From NCBI RefSeq assembly GCF_900103985.1, contig NZ_FNIE01000008.1, positions 1-64,000 on the forward strand: a DNA stretch of 64,000 bases, in the 5' to 3' direction. This document shows positions 36,173-44,470 of the stretch, in pieces. The number at the start of each line of letters is the position of its first letter. Within the stretch, counting starts at the first letter, position 1. A program made the position numbers and the translations under genes. The notes beneath the pieces are model-generated. The model was not told the DNA's origin. It saw only the letters and a program-made list of their open reading frames with translations, and did not search any database. This DNA comes from Actinacidiphila guanduensis. GTDB taxonomy: Bacteria; Actinomycetota; Actinomycetes; Streptomycetales; Streptomycetaceae.

Positions 36173-36913
36173 CTATTCCCAGCCGACGACCTTGAATTCC
36201 TGGTTCACGAAGACGTGGTGGGGCCAGTTGATGCTGATGTTGTGGACCTCGTATTCGCCGTCATCGAGCTTGACGACGCGGTCGGCGATACCGCCGGGCA
36301 CGACGGCCTGGGCGGCCTGGATGGCCTTGTCGGCGGTCGGGCCGTTGACGGTGGTGCCCTCGCCCTCGGTGTAGTCGGGGATGGTGCCGACGGACTTGTC
36401 GGGCGACGGCGTGCCTTGTGTGAAGGCGATCACGCCGGCCTTCTGGGACGCTGCGGCGCCGCCGTCGCCGTGTGGTTGGATGTCGACCTTGGATGCCGTG
36501 ATGGTGGTGCTGTCGACCAGGCCGAGGACGAGGATGCTGGCGCCGTCCTGGACCTGCTCGGCCGAGGTGCGGTGGTTGCTGCGGGTGAACACGGTGTGCG
36601 CGTCGTCGGTCACGGTGACCGAGACGCCGGTGGCCGTCTTGATGGTGAAGCCGGTGGTGGAGGTCGACTGGACGATGCCGGTGGCGCCGCCGTCGGACGG
36701 GTCGCTGCGCTGGCCGCCGTCGCTCGGCAGTGCGGTGGGCGTCCCGGATGCGCTCGGTGAGGGAGTGGATGCCATCGAGGTTCCGACCGTGGCGAAGCCC
36801 GCGAGGGCGGCCGTCAGCGCGGCGCCTGCGATGAGCACGGCCTTCTTGTTCTTCCGGTGGGTTCCCTTTCGGCGCGTGCGGGCCGACATATCGGCGCCTT
36901 CACCTGCAATCAC
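36173..36913 (-). CDS. Membrane-anchored or secreted protein with DUF5666-like and PepSY-like segments
   Basis: Protein of 246 residues from GTG 36913, with GGAG seven bases upstream. A basic N-terminus (RTRRKGTHRKNKK) precedes one hydrophobic segment, about residues 25-45, that is either an anchor or a signal. A Ser/Pro-rich linker follows. Residues about 75-145 form a small beta-barrel-like domain (GIVQSTSTTGFTIKTATGVSVTV) of the DUF5666 type. Residues about 190-246 resemble a PepSY module (AIQAAQAVVPGGIADRVVKLDDGEYEVH). The combination suggests an extracytoplasmic binding role, but no function is known. It is a single gene. Confidence 0.7.
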   Translation of the reverse strand: MIAGEGADMSARTRRKGTHRKNKKAVLIAGAALTAALAGFATVGTSMASTPSPSASGTPTALPSDGGQRSDPSDGGATGIVQSTSTTGFTIKTATGVSVTVTDDAHTVFTRSNHRTSAEQVQDGASILVLGLVDSTTITASKVDIQPHGDGGAAASQKAGVIAFTQGTPSPDKSVGTIPDYTEGEGTTVNGPTADKAIQAAQAVVPGGIADRVVKLDDGEYEVHNISINWPHHVFVNQEFKVVGWE

Positions 36914-37409
36914 GAAATGGCTCCTCAGCTCGGATTCGAACCATCTGGATCATGACTGCCGATGATGTGGGGGCAGTTGCATTCTCCTGAGAGCGACCTG
37001 TGTGTTGCCGGGTGCGGCGTCAGGGTGGTGCGAGGGCTGGTCGGTGGCGTTCGGATTGTTCGCGACCGGCTTGACCGGAATTGAGAGCGTCGCAGAACGG
37101 GTAGGTCCCGGGAGGAACCATTTGTGCGCGGCCTGTGGTGCCCGGTGCCAGACCTGACAAGAACTGCCTGGGCGAACGGGTTCAGAGCCGGGGAGCGTTG
37201 TCTCCGCGGACTGGGTGGACGGGTGCAACAACCCACGGTGTTCTCTCGCTTGGAGAGGTCTTCCTTCCGTGCGGTCGGCGGGACTCCCGATCGGTTTGCT
37301 CGCCGGTCGCAACTGGCCGGTGTTTGCTGAGCGGAGGAGGGCGCTCACGGCGTCCGAGGGGGCGGCTAGCGGCCACTATCGCCTGCACCTCGCTCGATAG
37401 ACTCGGCTC
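36914..37409. other. Intergenic stretch, lower GC than its surroundings
   Basis: These 496 bases between two divergent genes show no credible coding frame. Base composition is less GC-rich than neighbouring genes, consistent with foreign or decayed DNA. The upstream end must contain the promoter for the DUF5666-like gene, though no consensus stands out. Confidence 0.5.
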
Positions 37410-37889
37410 GTGATCATCAGCCAGGCGAATGCGGACGACGTCGCGGGCTTGGCCCGGCTCTTGTGGCTGGATACCCGCAAGGAGGAGCCAGGGCAGCGGT
37501 CCCTTGATGCATTCGCGGCGGAGCTCGCGCGGTGGTGGACTGCAAATCGGCACTCGCACCTGGCGTTCGTGGCGCGACTCCTTCGACCGGAGATCGTTGG
37601 CATGGCCTGGGTCGCGCTGGTCCCACGTGTGCCGAGACCTGGAGCAACAAGCCGGCTGTCCGCGGACATCCAGAGCGTCTTCGTCATGCCCGACCAGCGG
37701 GGCCGGGGGATCGGCTCGGCGCTGGTGGAGGCTGCCTCGGAGCACGCGACATCCCTCGGGTCCGCTCGCGTGACGGTCCACTCTGGTCGCACCGCGGTCC
37801 CGATGTACGAACGGCTGGGCTTTGAGTCGTCCCGGCAGCTCCTGCAACGAACGGCGTCCCGCAACATGGTGCAGACAGACGGATCATGA
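37410..37889 (+). CDS. GNAT-family N-acetyltransferase
   Basis: Single-domain acetyltransferase of 159 residues. The acetyl-CoA site is visible as SVFVMPDQRGRGIGSALVEAASEHA (Q/R-x-x-G-x-G/A form), followed by a segment with Tyr near the C-terminus (VPMYERLGFESS), the usual general acid. The start is GTG at 37410. A TAGACT box (37398-37403) ends six bases before it, so the mRNA is probably leaderless. The substrate is unknown. A transposase remnant follows directly. Confidence 0.88.
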   Translation: MIISQANADDVAGLARLLWLDTRKEEPGQRSLDAFAAELARWWTANRHSHLAFVARLLRPEIVGMAWVALVPRVPRPGATSRLSADIQSVFVMPDQRGRGIGSALVEAASEHATSLGSARVTVHSGRTAVPMYERLGFESSRQLLQRTASRNMVQTDGS

Positions 37890-37929
37890 CAGCCGAGGGC
37901 GCCACACCCGAACCCGCTCGCTCGTGTCA

Positions 37930-38236
37930 CCAGGTCTTCGCGCTCGACGAGGATGCCGCTCTCGAAGCGGGTGCCCGAGCGGACGAGGGCGACCAGGTGG
38001 GCTCCTGTGATCGCACGCCAGCGTTCCTGGGCGGACTCGACCAGCTTGAACACCATGGCGAGGGCGGCTGGGCTGCCGGCCCCGCAGGTGACCTTGGTCC
38101 GCAGCCTGACCGTGGAGGACGCGGACTCGATCGTCGGGCCGGCCGGCCCGAAGACGAGCCCGTACCCACGGAGATTTGGTGCCGTACGAGGATGACGAGG
38201 GTCAAACCGTATCGTCACTTCTGTCCGGTCAATGGC
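37930..38236 (-). pseudogene. Transposase C-terminal remnant
   Basis: The minus frame reads about 100 residues (IRFDPRHPRTAPNLRG, VRLRTKVTCGAG, ALAMVFKLVESAQERWRA, HLVALVRSG) resembling the C-terminal end of a Mutator/IS256-like transposase, by recollection of that family. There is no start, catalytic core or inverted repeats, so it is a fragment. The reading continues as random sequence on both sides. Confidence 0.5.
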
Positions 38237-38414
38237 GCCTGCGCTGCTGGGAGCCGTACCGGTTGATTTCACCCAGTCTTGGCTGACTACTCTTCCTCCT
38301 TGGGACGTCCGCGTCGTACGGAGGGTCGAAGAGGCCGCTGGGGGCGGGGATCGGTGCCGCAGTGCTGATCCGGAGCATGTTCGCATTGGCTTCCTGACTG
38401 CGGACCAGATGACC

Positions 38415-39142
38415 CGTTCAAGGTGGGAGAGATGGATGGCGAACCCTGTTGACGTCATGCTTCGGGGAAGCGTGACACCCTTGATGAGGTCGGCTGGATT
38501 TCGTAAGGCGGGTCGCCGGTACCGGCTCACCGCTGGTAATGGCGACCTCGTCATCCTGGAATTCGAGGTAAGAAGTACTCTCGGGGTCTTCGCGGTCGAT
38601 TACGTCATGGTTCCACTGTCACATTGGGATTGGGTCAACCGAAATGATCTGGGGCTCCCGGCGCCTGATGTGGGGGCAGGCGTGGTTCGATGCGACATCG
38701 CACCGCCGGTGCAGGTGGCTGCCCAGTTCTCGGAAGGTCCGACCTTCTCCTATCGATGGATAGTTGATGAGGCCGATGAGGGAACCCGTTGCGCTGTGGC
38801 GCTGACTGCCGCGCTGAAGGAACAGTTGCCCTTGATGCGTCGGCTGCTGGATCGGGAGACGGTGCTGCGAGAGGCGGGGGACCCCGCTTCGGAGGTCCAT
38901 CCGCTGCTCCCCATGGACCTGCTGTCGTTGTTCCTGCGGATTGACGCGGTGGACGCGGCGGGCCTGGAAAAACTCCTGACCGCTGTGGATCCCACTACAC
39001 CGAATCTGTATGCGTTGGCTGATTGGGCGCGCGTCCGAGTCGCCGCACGGGCGTAGATGAATCACCGCCGGCGGATGACTGGACGCGAACCGGGCCGTCG
39101 CCGACCGTTTGCGTGAACGGTCGAAAAGCCGCAATTCTCTGG
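38415..39142. repeat. Long direct repeat, copy 1 (contains DUF4304 gene A)
   Basis: This stretch of about 728 bases recurs at 43627-44354. Identity is high through the gene and falls in the 90 bases after the stop. The shared segment begins at CGTTCAAGGTGGGAGAG just before the gene; sequence upstream of that point is unrelated. Confidence 0.9.
38436..39056 (+). CDS. DUF4304 protein, copy A
   Basis: Protein of 206 residues with the N-terminal DUF4304 pattern (VTPLMRSAGFRKAGRRYRL, then a VDYVMVPLS strand). It has no signal peptide or membrane helix and is cytoplasmic. Its function is unknown; DUF4304 proteins are often single genes in variable regions. The ATG at 38436 has GGGAG six bases upstream. 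Copy B at 43648 differs at 11 of 206 residues, none of them indels. Codon use is less GC-biased at third positions than most neighbours, which hints at horizontal origin. Both copies are intact. Confidence 0.85.
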   Translation: MANPVDVMLRGSVTPLMRSAGFRKAGRRYRLTAGNGDLVILEFEVRSTLGVFAVDYVMVPLSHWDWVNRNDLGLPAPDVGAGVVRCDIAPPVQVAAQFSEGPTFSYRWIVDEADEGTRCAVALTAALKEQLPLMRRLLDRETVLREAGDPASEVHPLLPMDLLSLFLRIDAVDAAGLEKLLTAVDPTTPNLYALADWARVRVAARA

Positions 39143-39348
39143 AGGCATGGGTTGTTTCTGGGTCCGTTCGGGGAGTTCCCAGTGGCGCCGTCATGATCAC
39201 CGGCGTCGTCGTTGACCAGCTGAACGTTCTCGGTCCGAGTACGGGGAAGAAGCGGCAGAAGCGCCTGACGGATATCGATGAGACGGCCAGGGACCTCGAC
39301 AATCCTCAGTGACGTGTTCCGCGGTCATCTCCCGCTCGGCGAGCCGTG

Positions 39349-40050
39349 TCAGTCGAGGGTCGGCGTCGCGAGAATGCTGTCGGCGAGGTGGGCGAGCAGG
39401 TCCGCGGGGGAGTCGTAGACGGCCTCCATCCCGGCGGCGGCCAGCTCCTCGCGTGACCATCCGCCGCTGAGCACGCCCAGGCAGCGGACCCCTGCCTTGC
39501 CGGCCGCCTTTCCGTCCCAGGCGGCGTCACCGACGAAGACCGCCTGCCCGGCCTCCACGCCGGCCTTCTCCAGCGCCTGCTGGACGAGGTCGGGGGCCGG
39601 CTTGCTCGACGACACGTCGTCGGCCGTGGTGACCGCCGCGATCGCGTCGCCGGCGCCGAGTGCGCGGAGCATCACCTCCGCCTCGTTCTGCTTCGCCGAC
39701 GAGGCGAGGACCACCCGCCATCCGCGTGCGGCGCACGCCCGCACCAGATCACCCGCGCCGGGCAGCGGCACCAGCCGGGACCAGTACTGGGCGTAGAGCG
39801 TGTCGTGGGCGGCGCTGAGCGTGTCGTCCATGTCCTTGTCCCGGTCCTCGCCGAGCAGGGTCGCGAGCAGGTGGTCGCTGCCCATGCCGATGCAGCGGTG
39901 CACCCGGGCCATGGGCACCTCGGCCCCCTGCTGGCGCAGCGCCTCCCACCAGGCGACGGTGTGCAGATAGACGGTGTCGATCAGGGTGCCGTCGACATCG
40001 AACAGCACCGCAGCCTCGGCCTTCCCGCCGGCCTTGTCGTTCGCAGTCAC
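39349..40050 (-). CDS. HAD-family hydrolase, probable phosphatase
   Basis: Cytoplasmic HAD phosphatase of 233 residues. Motif I is LFDVDGTLID (nucleophile and acid/base aspartates), motif II is the Ser of VLASSAKQ, motif III is the Lys of SSSKPAPD and motif IV is FVGDAAWD. The cap is the helical type used by beta-phosphoglucomutase or phosphoglycolate phosphatase relatives. The GTG at 40050 has GGAGAGGA six bases upstream. The substrate is unknown. It lies between the two DUF4304 copies. Confidence 0.92.
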   Translation of the reverse strand: MTANDKAGGKAEAAVLFDVDGTLIDTVYLHTVAWWEALRQQGAEVPMARVHRCIGMGSDHLLATLLGEDRDKDMDDTLSAAHDTLYAQYWSRLVPLPGAGDLVRACAARGWRVVLASSAKQNEAEVMLRALGAGDAIAAVTTADDVSSSKPAPDLVQQALEKAGVEAGQAVFVGDAAWDGKAAGKAGVRCLGVLSGGWSREELAAAGMEAVYDSPADLLAHLADSILATPTLD

Positions 40051-40319
40051 ATCTCGTCCTCTCCATGGCCCGCAGGCCCCGATCCGGCGTCGGCCGGATG
40101 CCGGCGAGGATCAGCCGGAGACGGCCCGGCCCTCGCGGTGGTCCATGAGCTGTGCTGCCCGCTCCTTCCCGGGCGCATTCCGCCTGTCCGCCGGATGGCC
40201 GCCGCCGCCTCGCCCTGCCCCGTCCTGGCGCGGCGAGGCGCGGCACCCGACGGGCCTCGCTTCACCGCCCACCGCAGGGGCAAACGCAGCGACTACCTGT
40301 GGGGTGCCCGGAGACCGGA

Positions 40320-40365
40320 GGCCCGGGTGGGCGGCCGGCACACGCGCCGGGCGCCTACCCGGGCC
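40320..40365 (-). terminator. Hairpin after the beta-helix protein gene
   Basis: A 9-bp outer stem GGCCCGGGT (40320-40328) with its complement (40357-40365) encloses further GC pairing. It lies six bases past the minus-strand stop at 40372. The rest of the 321-base gap 40051-40371 holds no gene. Confidence 0.65.
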
Positions 40366-40371
40366 GTGGCC

Positions 40372-42264
40372 TCAGTCCGGGTAGGACGTGAGCAGCGCCA
40401 GGTTGGTCGTCGCGTCAGAGGGACCTCCCGTGGTGTTGATGACGTGGGCGATCGTGCCCTGACCGCCGCCCAGGGAGAACGTGATCATGCTGTGGAAGCG
40501 GACACCGGGCGTGCGCGGCGCCGCGAACGCGCTGTCGTTCACGATCGTCGGGTCGTCGGCGAAGATGCAGTAGCTGCCCAGTCCCCACGCCTCGTGCGAG
40601 CGGACGTGCGGGGCCACCTGGTAGGCGCGGTAGCCGCGGGTCCTCCCGTCGTTCCAGGCGGCCTGGTTCGGCGGGTCGTAGGGCATCTCGTTCTGGAAGA
40701 AGTAGGTCCGGCCGCGCTCGCCGTTCCACTGCACCTGGGTCTTCTGGTGGTGCTCGACGAACAGCCCGTAGACGGTGACGTCGTCGCCGTTGACCACCAG
40801 GCCGTTCTCGGAGGTGTTGACGTCCCAGCCGACGCCCTGGCCGTGGTCGGCGCGCCACAGCCAGGTGTTGTCGATGATCACGTCGTCGCTGTTGACGACG
40901 ATCGACTGCTTGGCGCGGCCCGCGCCCGCGCCGCCGATGCGGACGAAGACGTCGTGCAGCGAGGTCGGGTTCGCCGCGTGGCCGCGCCGGGCGCCGTCCG
41001 GGCCGATCCGCACCAGGACGTCCGAGACCTGCGGGCCGGCGTCCACCAGCAGGCCGGCGATCACCACGCCGTCCACGTCGGCGACGTCGAGCGCGGCGGT
41101 GCCGTTGTCCGGGACGAGGGTGGCGAGGCCGAGGCCCAGGACGATCGTGCCGGCGCGGGTGATCCGCAGCGGCTCGGTGAGGTGGTAGATGCCCGGGGTG
41201 AGGATCAGGTGCTTGCCCTGGGCGAGCGCGGCGTTGAGGTCGTCGGCGGACTCGGTGGGCTTGGCGAGGTGGAAGCCGCCGATCGGCAGCGAGGTGCCTT
41301 CGGGCTTGCGGCCCTCCCAGCTGGTGCCGTGCGTGTCGCGGCGGACGGCCGGGACGAAGACCTGGTAGGCGCCGTCGCCGTCCACGTACAGGAACGGCTT
41401 CTCGCGGACGACCGGGGTGCGGGCGACATTGGTGTAGGTGGGGGACGGGAACGAGGTGGCCGGGGCGTTGTCGACGCCGACGAAGACCATGTTCCAGTTG
41501 GAGCCCGTCCACTGGCCGAGCATGCCGTTGCGGGTCAGCCACTGCTGCTGGGTGCCGGAGTTGACCTGGCCGGTGATCTTGCAGTCGGCGATGAAGCCGC
41601 CGCTGGAGTAGCCGCCGTCGTCCAGCCGCAGGTCGCCCAGCAGGTAGACGCGGCGGAAGAAGGTGGCCTGCGAGACGGCCCAGCGGGCGGTGCCGCTGCG
41701 GGGCACGATGTTGAGGTTCTCCACGCCGCGCCAGAAGTTGGTGAGGGCGCCGTGACCGTGGGCGTCGGCGTCCGCGTGGACGGCGTTGGTGATGCTCGCC
41801 GCCGCGGGCTGGAGGCCGAGACCGACAGCCTGGGTGTAGTAGCCGATGTTCAGGTCGACGCCGTAGGAGCCCGGTTTGAACAGCAGGGCGTAGCGGCCGG
41901 TGCCGAACTCGGCGCCGGCCTGCTGGGCGTAGACGGCGTCGGCGATCGACTGGAGGGTGGCGGCCGGGGTGTCGCCGTCGAAGACGTACACGTTCGGGCC
42001 GAAGTCCGGCTCGCCCTCCGGGTGCTGGGCCGGAGGCGGGGGCGTGACGGCGGCGGGGGTGGCCGTGGTGGCCTGATCCGTCGCCTGGGTGCCGGCCTGC
42101 ACGGCGGGGCGCGCGGTGTCGGCGGCTGCGGCCGGGGCCGCGCCGGCGGCCACCCCCGCGCCGGTGGCGACGGCGCCGCCGGCCAGGGTCAGAAAGCCCC
42201 GCCGTCCCAGGCCGGAGCGGTGCGGGTGCTGCTCGGGGGAGTGCTCGTCGGAACCGTTGGGCAC
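40372..42264 (-). CDS. TAT-exported right-handed beta-helix protein, pectate-lyase/GH55-like
   Basis: Exported protein of 630 residues. The GTG at 42264 has GAAAGGGA upstream; a start at 42300 is in frame but lacks a site. A twin-arginine signal (GRRGFLTLAGG) ends in an Ala-rich cleavage zone near residue 50. The mature protein begins with an FGPNVYVFDGDTPAATLQSIADAV segment typical of beta-helix glycan enzymes. Short repeated strands follow (VVIAGLLVDAG, VFVRIGG, DVIIDNTWLWRADHGQG, VTVYGLFVEHH). No catalytic residues can be assigned with confidence. It is probably a secreted polysaccharide-active enzyme. Confidence 0.75.
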   Translation of the reverse strand: MPNGSDEHSPEQHPHRSGLGRRGFLTLAGGAVATGAGVAAGAAPAAAADTARPAVQAGTQATDQATTATPAAVTPPPPAQHPEGEPDFGPNVYVFDGDTPAATLQSIADAVYAQQAGAEFGTGRYALLFKPGSYGVDLNIGYYTQAVGLGLQPAAASITNAVHADADAHGHGALTNFWRGVENLNIVPRSGTARWAVSQATFFRRVYLLGDLRLDDGGYSSGGFIADCKITGQVNSGTQQQWLTRNGMLGQWTGSNWNMVFVGVDNAPATSFPSPTYTNVARTPVVREKPFLYVDGDGAYQVFVPAVRRDTHGTSWEGRKPEGTSLPIGGFHLAKPTESADDLNAALAQGKHLILTPGIYHLTEPLRITRAGTIVLGLGLATLVPDNGTAALDVADVDGVVIAGLLVDAGPQVSDVLVRIGPDGARRGHAANPTSLHDVFVRIGGAGAGRAKQSIVVNSDDVIIDNTWLWRADHGQGVGWDVNTSENGLVVNGDDVTVYGLFVEHHQKTQVQWNGERGRTYFFQNEMPYDPPNQAAWNDGRTRGYRAYQVAPHVRSHEAWGLGSYCIFADDPTIVNDSAFAAPRTPGVRFHSMITFSLGGGQGTIAHVINTTGGPSDATTNLALLTSYPD

Positions 42265-42368
42265 GAGGAGTCCCTTTCGCGAGGACCGGCTCGGAGCCAC
42301 GTGGGGAGGACCCGCCCCCGGTCCGGACGTAGCCGGCCCCTGACCGGACCGACTTTTTTCACCTCGTG

Positions 42369-42397
42369 ATTTAACGCGTGAGACATCTGAGCGTCAA
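42369..42397 (-). promoter_or_regulatory. Consensus promoter for the beta-helix protein gene
   Basis: Minus-strand TTGACG (42392-42397), a 17-base spacer and TTAAAT (42369-42374) form an almost ideal sigma-70-type promoter about 105 bases before the GTG at 42264. Confidence 0.75.
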
Positions 42398-42482
42398 TGG
42401 TCCTGCCGATCCCCAAGTGCATTCGGCCGCCGCGGGGTTCGGGCTGCCACCGCGCCGCAGCCCGACCCTCCGGCCGGGAACC

Positions 42483-42780
42483 CGGGACCGGAATCCGTCC
42501 GCGCAGGTACTGCGGGCGCTCGCCGGGTGCTGCGGCTGGACGACGCCGGCACCGCCCACCTCCTGGGCTCGGTGCCGCCCGCCCGCAGCGGGCGGCCTCC
42601 CCGCAGGAGGCGGACGCCGGGACCGTGCTCGACGGCATCCTCGAGCTGCTCGGCACCCTGCCGCTGCCCGCGTTCGTCGAGGACCGCTGGTTCGACGTGC
42701 TCGCCGCGAACGGGCTCGCGCACGCGCTCTCGTCGCGGCTCGCGGTCGGCTGCAACCGGCTGCGCCCAGCCGTTGTCGGG
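42483..42780 (+). pseudogene. Remnant of an XRE/MmyB-type transcriptional regulator
   Basis: Three frames in order give pieces of one protein: RDRNPSAQVLRALA, then LRLDDAGTAHLLGSVPPA, then DGILELLGTLPLPAFVEDRWFDVLAANGLAHALSSRLA. This is the end of the helix-turn-helix domain and the start of the MmyB-like ligand domain common in streptomycetes. Two frameshifts and loss of both ends make it non-functional. Confidence 0.65.
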
Positions 42781-42795
42781 GGTGGTGGCGATGGT

Positions 42796-42945
42796 TCGCC
42801 ACCAGGGGGTGGGTGGGGGCAGGTGGCGGGTTCGAAGGGTGGGCCGACGTGGGGGGTTGCGGAGTGCCGGCCGGCTGTGTGTGCGGCGAGCATGGTGCGT
42901 TCTGCGGATTCGGCCCAGGGGCGTGGAAGGCGAGGTTGAAGGTGT
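42796..42945 (-). pseudogene. Decayed copy of the 3' end of the MBL-fold hydrolase gene
   Basis: The minus strand reads LPRPWAESAERTMLAAHTAG and VGPPFEPAT, matching HAWADPGEGTVFAAHEAG and VGQPFEPAT near the end of the intact gene at 44471-45643. DNA similarity is visible over about 150 bases with several changes. There is no start or upstream part. Confidence 0.6.
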
Positions 42946-42991
42946 CCCCGGCCAGCGCCGACTCGCGTTCCGGTCACGCAGTTCCGGGTAT

Positions 42992-43174
42992 CTACCGTCG
43001 CTTGGCCAGCATGCGCGCCGCTTGCGAGAAGCAGATCAACGCAAAGCCGAAGCCGACAGCCAAGGCGGCATCGCCCCTGCCCGCGGGCTCTCCCAGCAGA
43101 AACCAGGAACCTCCTGCAACGAGGAGGAGGGCTCCCGTTGCCAGCAAGCCGATTGTGATTCTGCGGTCGTTCAT
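42992..43174 (-). CDS. Small two-helix membrane protein
   Basis: A 60-residue protein: MNDRR, a hydrophobic helix (ITIGLLATGALLLVAGGSWFLL), a short Gly/Arg loop, a second helix (AALAVGFGFALICFSQAA) and a basic tail ARMLAKRR. The positive-inside rule puts both ends in the cytoplasm. The ATG at 43174 has GAGG about six bases upstream. No family is recognised. It is intact amid decayed genes. Confidence 0.6.
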   Translation of the reverse strand: MNDRRITIGLLATGALLLVAGGSWFLLGEPAGRGDAALAVGFGFALICFSQAARMLAKRR

Positions 43175-43300
43175 CACGGGCCTCGCGTTTCGTCCATCGT
43201 CGCGCCCAACATGTGGCCAGGAAGATGGAGAACGCTCTTGACCTGCAACGATGGGACTTGCCGAGGGTCTTGCCAGATGCAAAAGAGGAGCACTCTCCAG

Positions 43301-43539
43301 GTGAACAAGAGTATCGGGTCGTACCCATCTGTCCGAGTCCAGGGCGGCGGAGGTGCCGTCGTCTCGCAGGCCGGTGGGTGCTGGTGGAGACCGTTCGCAA
43401 GGCTGGTCCGGACACGGCGATATCGGCGGCGTCAGCACCGTGGCGCAAGCCGCGGGCGGTGCACGATCCGGGCAAGGCCCTGCTGGACCTCGCCCTGGCG
43501 GTGGCACTGCGCGGGAACTGTCTGAAAGATCCAGGCTGA
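43301..43539 (+). pseudogene. IS1380-family transposase N-terminal remnant
   Basis: The frame from GTG 43301 reads VNKSIGSYPSVRV and VVSQAGG, then loses one base near 43375 and continues in the next frame as VLVETVRKAGPDTAISAA and PWRKPRAVHDPGKALLDLALAVAL. This is the start of an IS1380-type transposase as I know the family. The reading stops at 43539, so about four fifths of the gene is missing. No inverted repeat was identified. Confidence 0.7.
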
Positions 43540-43626
43540 GGAGTCTTCTCGTTCGGTGAGTTCAGTCTGCGGTGGCGGATGAGGACGCAGACGATGGCTT
43601 CGATGGCGGGGTAGTCTCCGGTTCTG

Positions 43627-44354
43627 CGTTCAAGGTGGGAGAGATGGATGGCGAACCCTGTCGACGTCATGCTTCGGGGAAGCGTGACACCCTTGATGAG
43701 GTCAGCTGGATTTCGTAAGGCGGGTCGCCGATACCGGCTCACCGCTGGTAACGGCGACCTCGTCATCCTGGAATTCGAGGTAAGAAGTACTCCCGGGGTC
43801 TTCGCGGTCGATTACGTCATGGTTCCACTGTCACGTTGGGATTGGGTCAACCGAAATGATCTCGGGCTCCCAGCTCCTGATGTGGGGGCAGGCGTGGTCC
43901 GATGCGACATCGCACCGCCGGCGCAGGTGGCGCCTCAGTTCTCGGAAGGACCGCCCTTCTCCTATCGATGGATAGTTGATGAGGCCGATGAGGGAACCCG
44001 TTGCGCTGCGGCGCTGACTGCCGCGCTGAAGGAACAGTTGCCCTTGATGCGTCGGCTGCTGGATCGGGAGACGGTGCTGCGAGAGGCGGGGGACCCCGTT
44101 TCGGAAGTCCATGCGCTGCTCCCCGAGGACCTACTGTCGTTGTTCCTGCGGATTGACGCGGTGGACGCGGCAGGCCTGGAAAAACTCTTGGCCGCCGTGG
44201 ATCCCACTACACCGAATCTGGACGCGTTGGCTGATTGGGCGCGCGTTCGAGTCGCAGCACGGGCGTAGGTGACCTGTCACGAGCGGATGACCTGACGCGA
44301 ACCGCGGCGTCGCTGACCACTTGCGTGAATGGTCCCCAAGCCGCAATTCTCTGG
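43627..44354. repeat. Long direct repeat, copy 2 (contains DUF4304 gene B)
   Basis: Second copy of the 38415-39142 segment, in the same orientation, offset by 5212 bases up to the end of the gene. Similarity ends near AAGCCGCAATTCTCTGG after the gene. Confidence 0.9.
43648..44268 (+). CDS. DUF4304 protein, copy B
   Basis: Paralogue of copy A, 206 residues, about 95 percent identical in protein. Changes include Leu49 to Pro, a His to Arg after VPLS, a Met to Glu in LLPMDLL, and a Tyr to Asp near the end. The upstream ribosome site is the same as in copy A. The sequence just before it reads, on the opposite strand, like the end of another gene (ERRTGDYPAIEAIVCVLIRH), perhaps mobile-element debris. 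Function is unknown. Confidence 0.85.
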   Translation: MANPVDVMLRGSVTPLMRSAGFRKAGRRYRLTAGNGDLVILEFEVRSTPGVFAVDYVMVPLSRWDWVNRNDLGLPAPDVGAGVVRCDIAPPAQVAPQFSEGPPFSYRWIVDEADEGTRCAAALTAALKEQLPLMRRLLDRETVLREAGDPVSEVHALLPEDLLSLFLRIDAVDAAGLEKLLAAVDPTTPNLDALADWARVRVAARA

Positions 44355-44470
44355 TGCTGGATTATTTCCGGTCCCGTTGGGGGAGTCCGCCGGGGCGCGG
44401 GTGGGTTCGGGGCCGGGGGTTCCGGGCGTTGGTGGTGGAGGAGTCCGCCGGGCCCCGGCTCGGGTGTGGG

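Noticed and set aside
36950..37348. A 132-codon minus-strand frame in a lower-GC gap
   Set aside because: It has no ribosome site, no recognisable motif and a composition like random sequence.
40372..42264. Annotation of the beta-helix protein as an adenylyl cyclase
   Set aside because: Such a name circulates for relatives, as I recall, but no cyclase motif is present and the protein is TAT-exported with beta-helix repeats.
42189..43766. A 525-codon minus-strand frame spanning several genes
   Set aside because: It strings together antisense DUF4304 sequence, the small membrane gene region and pseudogene debris, and has no single family resemblance.
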